A program made the translations under genes and the position numbers. From a virus, in IMG/VR virus record IMGVR_UViG_3300045825_000260, positions 1 through 37,311 of that record: DNA of 37,311 nucleotides. One strand, given 5' to 3'. Below the pieces are notes generated by a model. That model was not told the origin of the DNA. It did no database searches and worked only from the letters and a program-made list of their open reading frames with translations. Below are positions 21,726-31,706 of this stretch, piece by piece; the stretch's first letter is position 1, and the number at the start of each line of letters is the position of its first letter.

Positions 21726-22319
21726 ATGGGACAGTCAATTTTTCCAGAATTACCCGGCTTGACGATGGAGACGCAAGTTTCCCCCCGTTTCAATACCAAG
21801 ATCAACGCCGCCGTATCTGGATTTGAGGTGCGCGCGGCTTACATGGTTTTCCCGTTGTGGAAATTCACATTCAAGTACGAATTTATCCGTGACGACGCAA
21901 CAAATGAGCTGAAAACGCTGCTCGGGTTTTTCAATGCCCGGCTCGGATCGTTTGATTCGTTTTTGTACTCCAGCCCGATAGATAACTCAGTCACCGCGCA
22001 ATCGTTTGGCACCGGCACCGGATCTTCAACATCGTTCCAGTTAGTACGCGCTTATGGCGGCTTTACTGAGCCCGTGCAAAACCTAAATGGTGCGCCGTCT
22101 ATCTATGTAAACGGTGCTCTGACTGCTTGCACGATAAGCGGCGCAGGATCAGTGCTGTTCGCCGCGCCACCAGCAAACGGCGCGGTACTGACGTGGACCG
22201 GTTCGTTTTATTACCGATGCCGATTCATGGCAGACACCATCGATGCCCTGCAATTTTTGCAGAAACACTACAGCATGAATAAATTAGAGATCGTCGGCAG
22301 CCCGATGAATAAGGTCTGA
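21726..22319 (+). CDS. distal tail protein, DUF2460 family
   Basis: A 197-residue protein typical of DUF2460 (the TIGR02217 gene-transfer-agent-like family): FPELPGLTMETQVSPRFNT, LLGFFNARLGSFDSFLYSSP, and a C-terminal WTGSFYYRCRFMADTI. It is the first of a four-gene tail-tip set with DUF2163, NlpC/P60 and a large hub protein. It probably forms the ring at the distal tail end. Confidence 0.88.
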   Translation: MGQSIFPELPGLTMETQVSPRFNTKINAAVSGFEVRAAYMVFPLWKFTFKYEFIRDDATNELKTLLGFFNARLGSFDSFLYSSPIDNSVTAQSFGTGTGSSTSFQLVRAYGGFTEPVQNLNGAPSIYVNGALTACTISGAGSVLFAAPPANGAVLTWTGSFYYRCRFMADTIDALQFLQKHYSMNKLEIVGSPMNKV

Positions 22320-22321
22320 CC

Positions 22322-23173
22322 ATGAAAGCCGCTTCAGCCGCAACCATCGCAATCCTTGCCGGCAATCAGTTCATGATGGCTGAGCTGTACTCACTGACAC
22401 TGCTCACCGGTGTTGTGCTTCGCTTCACGGATGCTGATGGGGATCTTGCTTATAACGGCAATATCTATGCCGCCACCAGCCCGAAGATCATGCGTGACCG
22501 TACAAAATTAACGGTCGGTATCAGCGTGGACACGATGAATGTCACGATGTTCTGTGGTGCGAACGATTTCATCCAGGGCGTGCCGATTCCCCAGTTCGTC
22601 AATAACGGCGGGTTTGATGGCGCGCGGCTAAAGGTCGATCGCGTATTCATGGCAACTTATGGCGACACGTCGGCAGGCGTGGTTAATATTTTCACCGGCA
22701 CGATTTCGGACGTTACGCCATCGCGCACTCAGATATTGCTGACGGTCAGCTCAGATATGCAGATGCTCAATATCCCGATGCCGCGCAACGTGTATGCACC
22801 AGCCTGCTCGCACAGCCTGTATGACTCCGCATGCGGCGCGGTCAAGGCTAGTTTTGGCGCAACTTCCTCCTGTACGTCTGGCACAACCACGCTACAGATA
22901 TACAGCGCGCTTGCTCAGGCGGATGGATATTTTGACACCGGCACAATCACATTTAGCAGCGGGCAGAACGCGGGTGCAACACGTACGATCAAGAGTTATG
23001 TCGGCGGCGTGATCACGATGTCGACACCACTATATTTCCTGCCTGCTTCGGGCGATGCATTTACCGCTTATGCCGGGTGCGACAAGACGCAGGCCACTTG
23101 TAACAGCAAATTCAACCGCGTGATTAGTTTCCGTGGATTCCCATTCATTCCTGTTCCAGAGGCCAGCGTATGA
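22322..23173 (+). CDS. tail tip protein, DUF2163 / BR0599 family
   Basis: A 283-residue protein typical of DUF2163: VLRFTDADGDLAYNGNIYAA at about 35-55, SVDTMNVTM, PRNVYAPACSHSLYDSACG, and a C-terminal cysteine motif (AGCDKTQATCNSKF). The cysteines resemble the metal or disulfide motif seen in related tail-hub proteins. It overlaps the NlpC gene by 4 bp. Confidence 0.9.
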   Translation: MKAASAATIAILAGNQFMMAELYSLTLLTGVVLRFTDADGDLAYNGNIYAATSPKIMRDRTKLTVGISVDTMNVTMFCGANDFIQGVPIPQFVNNGGFDGARLKVDRVFMATYGDTSAGVVNIFTGTISDVTPSRTQILLTVSSDMQMLNIPMPRNVYAPACSHSLYDSACGAVKASFGATSSCTSGTTTLQIYSALAQADGYFDTGTITFSSGQNAGATRTIKSYVGGVITMSTPLYFLPASGDAFTAYAGCDKTQATCNSKFNRVISFRGFPFIPVPEASV

Positions 23174-23601
23174 GCGACCAAGTACGTCGGGCGATCATCG
23201 ATGAGGCGGTTACATGGCTGCGCACGCCTTATCACCACATGGCTGCAATTAAAGGCGCGGGCGTGGACTGCGCGCAGATCCTCATCGAAGTGTATGCCGC
23301 TATCGGGTTGGCGGACAAGCCGGATGTTGGTAACTACGCGCCGGACTGGATGCTGCATCGATCTGAAGAAATATATTTGGGCTGGTTGGAAAAATACTGC
23401 ATCGAAGTCGAAGCGCCAATGATGGGCGATATCGTCATGTTCAAGTTTGGCCGCTGCTTCTCTCATTCCGGCATCGTTACAGAATGGCCGCGCCTGATCC
23501 ATGCGCAGCGTGAGGACGGCTGCTGCTATGCGGATGCAGGTCAAGGAAATCTCGCTGATCGCGAGGCTCGGTTCTTCTCATTTTTTGGTAAGTCAGCATG
23601 A
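23170..23601 (+). CDS. NlpC/P60 peptidase, tail-associated
   Basis: A 143-residue cysteine peptidase of the NlpC/P60 fold. Catalytic Cys34 is in GVDCAQIL and His99 in CFSHSGIV, with a third polar residue probably in LIHAQ. It likely opens cross-links in host peptidoglycan during DNA entry. It is placed between DUF2163 and the hub protein, as in the TIGR02219 gene order, with 4-bp overlaps on both sides. Confidence 0.92.
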   Translation: MSDQVRRAIIDEAVTWLRTPYHHMAAIKGAGVDCAQILIEVYAAIGLADKPDVGNYAPDWMLHRSEEIYLGWLEKYCIEVEAPMMGDIVMFKFGRCFSHSGIVTEWPRLIHAQREDGCCYADAGQGNLADREARFFSFFGKSA

Positions 23602-26600
23602 GCGGTGGCAATAAGACAATCTCAACCTCAGACGTTCGCCTGGGCGGGTTGCAGATACAGAACACCGGTTATGGGGTTTGTATTCCGATTCTGTATGGCA
23701 CGAACCGTGCGAAGCCGAACCTGATTGAGTACACGAATTTCATTGCTACCCCACACACGACGACATCGAGCGCTGGCGGGAAGGGTGGTGGCGTCACCAC
23801 GTCAAACACGACATTCAGCTATACAGCGGCGGTAATACTCGGGATTTGTGAGGGGCCCGTAGCCGCTTTTGGTCGGCTGTGGCTGGATAAAAACTCACCA
23901 GTCGCGCCATCGCAATACGGCCTGAGTATGTTTGGCGGGAGTTATCCGCAAACACCTTGGTCATGGATGACGACTTACAACCCGTCTCGCGCTATCGGTT
24001 ATCAAGGCATCGCCTATGCTGCATGCGGAAATTACAGCCTGGGTAGTAACGCATCGATCGGCAATCACAGCTTCGAGGTAACTGGCACCGGCACGCTGCG
24101 AAACGGTTATGACGTGAACGCCATCGATGTCATCGCGGATTTTCTGAATAACGCGAACTATGGTGCGATGTTCCCGTACCTGGGCGACACTACGGCAGCA
24201 TGGAATTATTGCCAAGCAAATGGCGTATTCATCAGTCCGATCCTTGATACACAGCAACCCGCGCAGCAATGGCTGACGCAGTTTGCCAAGATAGCGAACG
24301 CCGGACTGGTTTGGAGTAGCGGGTTGCTCAAGATCGTTCCTTATGGCGATCAGGCTGTCACCGGCAATGGCGCGACCTATACGCCGTCAGTCACGCCGAT
24401 TTATGACCTGACTGATGATGATTTTCAGGGTGGGAATGGCGATCCTGTCACGGTCACGCGCAAGCGTCAGGCGGACGCCTTCAACTCGGTGCAGGTCGAA
24501 TACCTGAATCGGAACAACTACTACAACATTGAGCCGGCCACCGTCACCGATATGGCGAATATTGAAGCGTACGGGCTTCGCGCCATGGCTTCGGTATCGC
24601 TGCATGAGATATGCGTGCCGACGGTTGCAAAGCAAGTTGCCCAGGCATTTTTGCAGCGTGAGTTGTATGTGCGTAATACCTACACGTTTATCCTGACGTG
24701 GAAATATTGCCTGCTTGAACCGATGGATGTAGTGAGTCTGACAGATGTTGCGCTCGGGCTGAGTTTTACACCGGTGCGCATTGTCTCGATTGAAGAGAAT
24801 TATGACGGCCTGCTGACCGTTACCGCTGAAGAAATGCCCTACGGCGTGTCACAGCCTGCGCATTATCCGCACACAGGCGGCACGGGATATTCGCCCAGCA
24901 ATAACGTCACCGGTGGCCTGGTGAATACCCCTGTCATTTTTGAGCCGCCAAACGTGATGAGCGCGCCGAATCTTGAGGTCTGGATGGCGGTCAGTGGCGG
25001 CACGGATTGGGGCGGTTGCAATGTATGGGTCAGCGAAGATAACGCGACCTACCGGAATATCGGCAGAATCACCAGCCCTGCGCGTCATGGCGTTCTCTCG
25101 GCCAGTCTTGCGGGTGGTGTTGATCCAGACACAACGCACACGCTTTCGGTTGATATGTCAGCCAGTCGCAGCCAGTTGTTATCAGGCACGCAGGCCGACG
25201 CGGACAGTCTGAAAACATTGATGTGGGTCGATGGTGAACTGATGTCATATCAGAACGCCACTCTCACCGCTGCTTACCATTACGATCTGACTTATTTACG
25301 TCGTGGTGTGGATGGCACCGCAATCGGCGTTCATGCTGTTAATTCGCAGTTCGCACGTCTCGATGATGCGATTTTCAAATATGTTGTGCCGGTCGGTATG
25401 GTTGGCCTGCCGGTCTGGATCAAGTTCGCCAGCTTCAATTCCTTCGGCGGCGGCGTTCAATCGCTAGCTGATTGTACGGCTTACAACTACACCATCCTCG
25501 GTAATCGTCCCGTTGGCCTGACCGCAATCACCGCGACTGGTGGAATGTTCCTGAACGATCTGTCGTGGACATTTGGGGCGGTGCAGCGCGACCGAGACTA
25601 CACAGAAATTTTTGGCAGTACAACAAACGATCGCACCACAGCGACTACGTTGACCGCATCGAAAAGCCCGACGGCGAACTGGAAGCATACCGGACTGACT
25701 CCTGCTCAGACTTGGTTTTACTGGGCGCGGACGGTTGATAACTCAGGGAATACCTCTGATTGGTATCCGGCAAGCTCCACCGGCGGCGTCGCGTGCGCAC
25801 CGAGTGCAGACGCTTCCGCCCTGATGACGCAGCTGACCGGCCAAGTCAATCTGACGCAGCTTAATCCTGCGCTGGCAAACTCGTTTGTTGTCGGGTCTGT
25901 CAATGGCGTGACTGAAGTCGGGCTCAATGGAAACATGATTATCGACGGCTCGATTGTGGCGCGGAATATTGCCGCGAATAGTCTGACGGCAGCGCAAATC
26001 AACGGTACGAATCTTTCGGTGAGCGGGTCTCTTTCGGGCGCTGACATCACCGGCGCAACCGGCACCTTTGGCGGCCTGCTGGCAGCCGGCGTGGTCGACA
26101 TCACAAAGCTGATCGGAACAACGACGAATTACCTTACACCCGGCACCTATACGCTAACTGTCCCTACTGATAAAACCTCGATGCGGGCAACATTAGTTGG
26201 GGGCGGCGGGAATGGCGGAACAGGGGCGCCATCAAATATTGGTGTAGAGGGTGGTGGTGGTGGCGGCGGTAGCGGGTATCTGAGCACCGCGATATTTAAT
26301 GGACTTACTCCTGGTGCAACATATACCTTGACCGTCGGGTCAGGAGGTCAGGCAACAATAATTGCAGGCCTTGTTTCTGCCGCGTCTGGTAGTAATGGAG
26401 GCAATGGATCACGCACTCCGGGAGGCGCTGGCGGGGCAGGAAGAATAAATGGAGTTGCAGGGCAAAATGCCAGTGCTACGAGCGGATTTTGGCCAAAAGG
26501 CGGAAATGGTGCAGCCGGATATCTAGCGGGCCCAGTTGCGGGAAGTGGCGCAACAGAAGCTTATGCGTCAAGTATTGGTGGAGTTGGCGGAAGTGGCTAT

Positions 26601-26786
26601 GGAGCTGGTGGCGGTGGTGGTGCCGGATCTCCTAACTCGATATATTACATGGCGCCAACGGCGGGCGGAGCAGGTGCCGGCGGCATGGGAATCATTGAAT
26701 TTTTTAATCCGAACGGTGTAGTGATCCGAAATGAGTGGGATGCGCTGTTATCCGCTTTAACTAGACAGGGAATTGCATCGGTATGA
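23598..26786 (+). CDS. tail tip hub / host specificity protein with glycine-rich domain
   Basis: A 1062-residue central tip protein (GTA-TIM-barrel-like/gpJ-type role). It has an N-terminal DVRLGGLQIQNTGYGVCIPI, the hub region with YDLTDDDFQGGNGDPVTVTRK, then fibronectin-like segments (about 600-740). The last 200 residues are a striking glycine-rich domain (about 865-1035) with runs such as EGGGGGGGSGY, GAGGGGGAG and AGGAGAGGMGIIEF. Gly-rich polyglycine-helix domains are used by some phage adhesins to present receptor-binding loops. It overlaps the next gene by 4 bp. Confidence 0.88.
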   Translation: MSGGNKTISTSDVRLGGLQIQNTGYGVCIPILYGTNRAKPNLIEYTNFIATPHTTTSSAGGKGGGVTTSNTTFSYTAAVILGICEGPVAAFGRLWLDKNSPVAPSQYGLSMFGGSYPQTPWSWMTTYNPSRAIGYQGIAYAACGNYSLGSNASIGNHSFEVTGTGTLRNGYDVNAIDVIADFLNNANYGAMFPYLGDTTAAWNYCQANGVFISPILDTQQPAQQWLTQFAKIANAGLVWSSGLLKIVPYGDQAVTGNGATYTPSVTPIYDLTDDDFQGGNGDPVTVTRKRQADAFNSVQVEYLNRNNYYNIEPATVTDMANIEAYGLRAMASVSLHEICVPTVAKQVAQAFLQRELYVRNTYTFILTWKYCLLEPMDVVSLTDVALGLSFTPVRIVSIEENYDGLLTVTAEEMPYGVSQPAHYPHTGGTGYSPSNNVTGGLVNTPVIFEPPNVMSAPNLEVWMAVSGGTDWGGCNVWVSEDNATYRNIGRITSPARHGVLSASLAGGVDPDTTHTLSVDMSASRSQLLSGTQADADSLKTLMWVDGELMSYQNATLTAAYHYDLTYLRRGVDGTAIGVHAVNSQFARLDDAIFKYVVPVGMVGLPVWIKFASFNSFGGGVQSLADCTAYNYTILGNRPVGLTAITATGGMFLNDLSWTFGAVQRDRDYTEIFGSTTNDRTTATTLTASKSPTANWKHTGLTPAQTWFYWARTVDNSGNTSDWYPASSTGGVACAPSADASALMTQLTGQVNLTQLNPALANSFVVGSVNGVTEVGLNGNMIIDGSIVARNIAANSLTAAQINGTNLSVSGSLSGADITGATGTFGGLLAAGVVDITKLIGTTTNYLTPGTYTLTVPTDKTSMRATLVGGGGNGGTGAPSNIGVEGGGGGGGSGYLSTAIFNGLTPGATYTLTVGSGGQATIIAGLVSAASGSNGGNGSRTPGGAGGAGRINGVAGQNASATSGFWPKGGNGAAGYLAGPVAGSGATEAYASSIGGVGGSGYGAGGGGGAGSPNSIYYMAPTAGGAGAGGMGIIEFFNPNGVVIRNEWDALLSALTRQGIASV

Positions 26787-27055
26787 GTATTCTACAGCTA
26801 ACCAAAACTCTACCGGACGGACGCTCCGTAGAATTCCATGTTCCAGCCGAGTTCCACCTGGATATGTCCACGCACGATATGCAGATCATCGTCGAATCAT
26901 ACGAAACTGAAGAGGCTGCGCGCAATAGAACGATGTCATCTGCGAAGTCTGTAGTTGATGTCCCGTTACCCGACTGGTCGCCAATCTATGCCGACAACCT
27001 GCTCAACTTCGTCACATCAGATTCAGCGTGGAGCGACGCGCAAATCCTCCCTTGA
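26783..27055 (+). CDS. hypothetical tail-fibre-associated protein, 90 aa
   Basis: A 90-residue acidic protein beginning MSILQLTKTLPDGRSVEFHV and ending AWSDAQILP. It starts inside the hub gene stop. The position between hub and fibre suggests a small structural or assembly protein, but no family is recognised. Confidence 0.6.
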   Translation: MSILQLTKTLPDGRSVEFHVPAEFHLDMSTHDMQIIVESYETEEAARNRTMSSAKSVVDVPLPDWSPIYADNLLNFVTSDSAWSDAQILP

Positions 27056-27106
27056 TTTATTGACATTTTCAAACAGCTAAATAGCGTAGCGTAAAAAGGA
27101 TATACC

Positions 27107-30100
27107 GTGACCACAACTCGCATAATTACCAACGCCGGATCGCCGCTCACTAAGCCGGACGGATTGCCACTAGCCTTCGTACAAGTATCGTTCCTGCTGT
27201 CATCGATTACAGCAACTCCGTGCGACGTATTTGACGCTGTGACAGGTGAGCGTGTGGTCGGCAGCGTAACCGCTGTCACTGATGCGTCTGGTGTATTTAG
27301 TGTGGCGCTGTGGCCAAACGATCGTGGCAGCATCGCCAGCCAGTACGTCTGCGCGATCAATTATCCCGGCGCGGGAAGCTTTGGTGCTGGCGTTCCGTCT
27401 GGATCAACGCCGCTCACATGGCTGCAATTTAAGACATCAGGCCTGCCGGTTACACCTCAGATTGTCACGGCACTGACGGCCTATATCGCGCAGATGGATG
27501 CGGATGTTGCAACAGCACTGGCGCAAGCAAATATCGCGACGGCAGAGGCCGCGATTGCAACCGCTGATGTTGCGCTTACGCATGCTGACGTTGTATTGAC
27601 TCATGCCGATGTAGTGCTCACGCATGCTGACGTAGTATCAACTCATGCCGATGTAGCGCTTACGCACACCGATGTATCCCTGACCCATGCAGACGTTATC
27701 CTGACTGATGCAGACGTTGCGGCAGCGGCAGCAAGTGCGGCAAGCGCAGCATCAAATGCGGCTTTATTGTCAGCAGCACTCGCAACATTTCGCTCAAAGT
27801 GGCTTGGCAGTTTTGCGACTGACCCAGCCGTCGATGGCAATGGCAACGCGCTGGCCACTGGCGTGGAATATTTCAACAGCGTAGAAAACAAACTGCGCGT
27901 TTATGGTGCGACCGGCTGGGCTGATTATGACGATGCTGCGCAGACCGAGACTACAAACGCAGCACTGTCTGCCGTATCTGCATCGAGTAGCGCATCTGCT
28001 GCTGCAAACTCACTGGCGGCGGCTGTCATTCAAGCTGCGTTGGCAACATCAAACGGGCAAGCGCAAGTATCGTTAGCGGCTGCGCAGGCGGTACTGGCGA
28101 CCACCAATGGCGCTGCGCAAGTAACGCTGGCTATTGCTCAAGCTGTCGCCGCTGCTAACTCAGCAACTTCGTCAGCAACCAGCGCAACCGCATCCGCATC
28201 AAGCGCAGCGCAAGCGGTGATCGCTCAAACTCTCGCACAAGCAGCATGGGCGGCATCAACCGCGCCGACCGAGCGGATTGCGGCAGTAAGCAAGACTTTC
28301 TTCACGAACTCGGCCATCGTTGCTGCAATCATCTACGACACGCGCAAGGATAGTGACGGCGGCGCATGGCGCAATCGTTGTCAGGCAACGAGCTGGTATA
28401 ACGAAACGATCTATGGCGTGTATCGCGGTGAGCGCGCAACCGAAGCGGCCTGCCGTGCGATCAGTGGCGCGACTACGAATGACTTTTTCCACAACACCAC
28501 AGACGGTAAGTTCTACGCACTGAACGCCACGTCAGGTGTCACTGAGGTTTTCCGTGGAGGTCGTAGCGAATTTCCTGAGATTGTTGCGATTACAATTAAT
28601 GGAAATAACGCAATTGTGTGGGATCTGACAGATAGCTCGGTTCCTATGTGGATAGTCATCCCTATTACAGTTGGAGGAGGGTGGGTTTACTTCGGACACT
28701 CACAAGCATCTAGCATCACCGCAATAAACGGCGCAATGCTGTTTGGAACGCAGGATGGTGTTGTGTTTGCTGACATGATTCGAGATAGGGGCAGAATTAT
28801 CACGGGCTCTGCTTCTTACGGCGGATGGGATTCATTACCTCTTTCAATGCGAAATGCAACACTCCATACTTATGCGCAAGGAACTGTCGTAGGATTGCCC
28901 GCAATTGCAAATTCTACAGTCAACTCCATCGCAGCCACCGTCCTTCCAAACGCACCTATTGATCCTGCAACTGGTCTTCCTGTACCCACAATTGCTGTAT
29001 TCACCGCTGGCGGCGTGAGCGTGATCAAGGATGATGGGACGGTAGTGAATAGCGCAAACGCAAGCAGTGCAAGTTTCGGCGGATTTTACAAAAACGGGGA
29101 TTTATTGTGGTCAACTGGCGCTGGCTCAATTGAGTTTTTTGCCGCATCTCCTATCTCGGCAGGATTTGGCGGGACAAGATATAACGGTGGAAATGCAACG
29201 ATACCTGCCACATCAGGATTGGCGGCGAGTAAAAGGATAGCGTTAGCTTCTTATCTGGTATTAGGCTCTGCGATTCTTGAGTTTATTAAAGAAAATCCAA
29301 CAACACCGTCTGCCGGAATGGTTGCCGCCATTACTAACACCTACAACACGGGTTGGATGAATGGTGACATTCGTTTGGCCGCGCTGGCTGATACGGTTGC
29401 TGAGACTGTGGGTGGAGCCAATCTCATAGCTGGTGATTCTGCCAACTTTAATGGCGGAACGGTTGGAAGCTGGTCTGCTCCGTATCTAAGCGCTATCGCT
29501 GTTGTAGCAAATCAGTTAGTCGTTACTGCCACCGGAACTAACCCATACGCTGCGCTATATAGCATCCACACTACCATCGGCAAGGCATACAGAGTGTCTA
29601 TTGATGCTGTAGCTAAGACTGCTGGTGTCACTAATGTGTCCTTGTATATTGGCAATGCAAATGGACTTGCTCAAAGCCAATATGGAATTATCTGGCTATC
29701 ACTACTTCCGGTAGGTGCCGCTTTCATATTTATCGCAACAACTACTACGTTATGTCTTCAGGCGTCCGCGACGTGCGCTGTCGGTGATACTTTCACGATA
29801 GACAACATCTCAGTAATTGAATGCGCGGCAGACCGAAGCGTAAAAGCTAATCCTCTGACTGTAGTGGGTGGTCTGACTAAGTCAGCAGTGAACACAAATT
29901 CGCAGCTTGTCGCATGGTCTGGATTCTCAACGGCTAATTATTTGCTACAGCCCTATTCAGCAAACTTAGATTTCGGGACAGGTGATTTTTGTTACGCAGC
30001 TTGGATTGACGCATCCAGTGGGAATCAGGTGCTATTTTCAAGAGGAAGTGGCACAACAGCAGGTTCAATTTTATGTTTTATAAATGGGGGCGGAACTCCT

Positions 30101-30925
30101 ATTTTATTTTATATTCATAATGGAACATCGTGGGTGCAGTTTAATTCAGGGAATATCCCGCCTACAAAAGGCCTATACATGGCCGTTCGCCGGAGCGGGG
30201 TATTGGAGCACTGGTTCAATGGTGCAATGATCAGCTCTGTGGCTTGCGCGCTGACAGTAACTAACACTACTGCTTCACTCATGATTGGTAATCGGCAGGA
30301 CGCGACGCAAGGTAATTTAGTATTTTCGGCACTTTTTCGTGCAACCGCCACAGCCCCGTCAGTCGACCAGATAGCCTACATCTACGAAACAGAGCGCAAG
30401 CTGTTCGAGCCAAATGCGAAATGCACCATCGACGGCATATCAACCGCCGTAACCACGCTGGCCTACGACGAAGTGACCGATCTGCTCGATGTCGGCACGT
30501 CATGGGGTAGATCGACATTCAAGGGGCTTGTGCGTCAATCATCAGAGGCCACGACCAACGGCTCGGCGGTGGCCTATGCCGCATACGACGGCAACCAGAT
30601 CACAGTCGGCACAACGGGCGCGAAGCTCTATATCCCGTCAAAGTATCTGCGCGATGAGCTGAACCGTGCCGCTGAGCAGAAAAAGCAGTTTGGTCAGCAG
30701 CTGGTCAAAAAGACATTCGTCGCAACTTCAGGCCAGACCGTGTTCATCATGGGTATGAATGAGGTGGTTAGTTCAGTCTATCAGCAGGGCTTATTGAAAG
30801 ATGAATCGGCGGGTGCTGGATTTTACTCGTTGTCGTTTGATGGTTTCCGCTGGTCTATCACGCTCGGAACTGGCGCAACAACCAGTGACCGCATCACTGT
30901 GTTCTATACGAAGGTGCTGCCGTGA
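27107..30925 (+). CDS. long tail fibre / tail tip receptor-binding protein
   Basis: A 1272-residue fibre starting at GTG with AAAAGGA upstream. Residues 1-115 form an immunoglobulin-like or attachment domain. Residues 153-204 contain a heptapeptide repeat (ADVVLTH-type), then Ala/Ser-rich segments that probably form coiled coil (to about 390). Residues 960-1090 look like a concanavalin/LamG lectin fold (NLDFGTGDFCYAAWIDASS, VLEHWFNGAMI). The end resembles fibre C-termini (GTGATTSDRITVFYTK). The DGR variable repeats are not in this protein. Confidence 0.88.
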   Translation: MTTTRIITNAGSPLTKPDGLPLAFVQVSFLLSSITATPCDVFDAVTGERVVGSVTAVTDASGVFSVALWPNDRGSIASQYVCAINYPGAGSFGAGVPSGSTPLTWLQFKTSGLPVTPQIVTALTAYIAQMDADVATALAQANIATAEAAIATADVALTHADVVLTHADVVLTHADVVSTHADVALTHTDVSLTHADVILTDADVAAAAASAASAASNAALLSAALATFRSKWLGSFATDPAVDGNGNALATGVEYFNSVENKLRVYGATGWADYDDAAQTETTNAALSAVSASSSASAAANSLAAAVIQAALATSNGQAQVSLAAAQAVLATTNGAAQVTLAIAQAVAAANSATSSATSATASASSAAQAVIAQTLAQAAWAASTAPTERIAAVSKTFFTNSAIVAAIIYDTRKDSDGGAWRNRCQATSWYNETIYGVYRGERATEAACRAISGATTNDFFHNTTDGKFYALNATSGVTEVFRGGRSEFPEIVAITINGNNAIVWDLTDSSVPMWIVIPITVGGGWVYFGHSQASSITAINGAMLFGTQDGVVFADMIRDRGRIITGSASYGGWDSLPLSMRNATLHTYAQGTVVGLPAIANSTVNSIAATVLPNAPIDPATGLPVPTIAVFTAGGVSVIKDDGTVVNSANASSASFGGFYKNGDLLWSTGAGSIEFFAASPISAGFGGTRYNGGNATIPATSGLAASKRIALASYLVLGSAILEFIKENPTTPSAGMVAAITNTYNTGWMNGDIRLAALADTVAETVGGANLIAGDSANFNGGTVGSWSAPYLSAIAVVANQLVVTATGTNPYAALYSIHTTIGKAYRVSIDAVAKTAGVTNVSLYIGNANGLAQSQYGIIWLSLLPVGAAFIFIATTTTLCLQASATCAVGDTFTIDNISVIECAADRSVKANPLTVVGGLTKSAVNTNSQLVAWSGFSTANYLLQPYSANLDFGTGDFCYAAWIDASSGNQVLFSRGSGTTAGSILCFINGGGTPILFYIHNGTSWVQFNSGNIPPTKGLYMAVRRSGVLEHWFNGAMISSVACALTVTNTTASLMIGNRQDATQGNLVFSALFRATATAPSVDQIAYIYETERKLFEPNAKCTIDGISTAVTTLAYDEVTDLLDVGTSWGRSTFKGLVRQSSEATTNGSAVAYAAYDGNQITVGTTGAKLYIPSKYLRDELNRAAEQKKQFGQQLVKKTFVATSGQTVFIMGMNEVVSSVYQQGLLKDESAGAGFYSLSFDGFRWSITLGTGATTSDRITVFYTKVLP
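27563..27718 (+). repeat. 21-bp tandem repeat coding seven heptapeptides
   Basis: Seven consecutive 7-residue units of the form (A/T)DVxLTH, with codon drift between units, followed by a partial ADV. The period of seven and V/L placement fit a trimeric coiled coil in the fibre shaft. Such tandem repeats can change copy number by slippage. Confidence 0.8.
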
Positions 30926-31167
30926 TTGCGAAAATACGCGCGGCAATCAAATCATTCTTCGCTCTCGATCCGGAACCGCATGACAAGTTCGATGAGTGGC
31001 CTGTATCCACCAGCCAGTTCATACGAGAATACCACGTTAAGCGCGTTGATCGAAGCAAGCTAACTGAGTGTGATCAAACGTGTCCGCTGGTGGAGTCAGA
31101 AGGCGGATGCGTTTACCTGCTCGATGACCAGTGCATGATCGACGGTCTTCAGACTCCACTGAAATGA
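30922..31167 (+). CDS. hypothetical protein, 81 aa, cysteine-containing
   Basis: An 81-residue protein starting at a GTG that overlaps the fibre stop as GTGA. It has a hydrophobic-basic start (MIAKIRAAIKSFFALDPEP) and four cysteines in the second half (ECDQTCPLVESEGGCVYLLD, then QCMIDG). The next gene starts inside its stop as ATGA. Function unknown; it may be a small fibre or lysis accessory protein. Confidence 0.6.
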   Translation: MIAKIRAAIKSFFALDPEPHDKFDEWPVSTSQFIREYHVKRVDRSKLTECDQTCPLVESEGGCVYLLDDQCMIDGLQTPLK

Positions 31168-31697
31168 TTTTTAACCTAAACCGACTAGACGAAACGGAAA
31201 ATAAGATGAACGATGAAGTCATACAACCTGTCATTGAACGCCGCCGATCTGCCGATCATGAAGCGAGTAGTATCAAATCCGATATCAGACACATGGCCGA
31301 GGCGATCGACAAGCTCGGGCGCGTGGTGAGTGAAATGCACGAGGACTTGACCAAGATCGCCGTGCATGATGAGCGGTTATCGACAATGACACTCGCCCAG
31401 GAGCGCGCCTTTGCTGAGATCGACAAAATCCAAAAGAAGATTGGCGACCACATGGTTGATGAGAAAACGCCGCACCCACTGTATTCCCGCTTTATTTGGA
31501 TCGGGACCGGGATCGGCAGCACATTGACGATCATCTGGCTGCTGGGCGGGTGGGCGGTGATCAATTCGTTTAAAGAGCAAAGCGCATTGAATGCGCAGAT
31601 CAGCATGCACATCCATGACGACAAGGTAACCAGCCTTGATGATGTACGCGAGATGGTGCGGCGCGAGTTGCGCGATTCTGGTTTAACCACTAAATAG
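31164..31697 (+). CDS. coiled-coil protein with one membrane segment
   Basis: A 177-residue protein. Residues 35-110 are a charged coiled coil (SDIRHMAEAIDKLGRVVSEM, AFAEIDKIQKKIG), and a single hydrophobic segment follows (FIWIGTGIGSTLTIIWLLGG at about 122-141), then a charged tail. I chose the ATG at 31164 for its ATGA overlap; 31206 (MNDEV) is the alternative start. Directly upstream of the lysis gene, it may be a holin partner or antiholin, but this is inferred from position and topology. Confidence 0.6.
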   Translation: MIFNLNRLDETENKMNDEVIQPVIERRRSADHEASSIKSDIRHMAEAIDKLGRVVSEMHEDLTKIAVHDERLSTMTLAQERAFAEIDKIQKKIGDHMVDEKTPHPLYSRFIWIGTGIGSTLTIIWLLGGWAVINSFKEQSALNAQISMHIHDDKVTSLDDVREMVRRELRDSGLTTK

Positions 31698-31706
31698 GAG
31701 GAAGTT

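Noticed and set aside
27060-27088. Promoter before the tail fibre gene
   Set aside because: TTGACA is present at 27060-27065 but no -10-like hexamer lies at the right distance.
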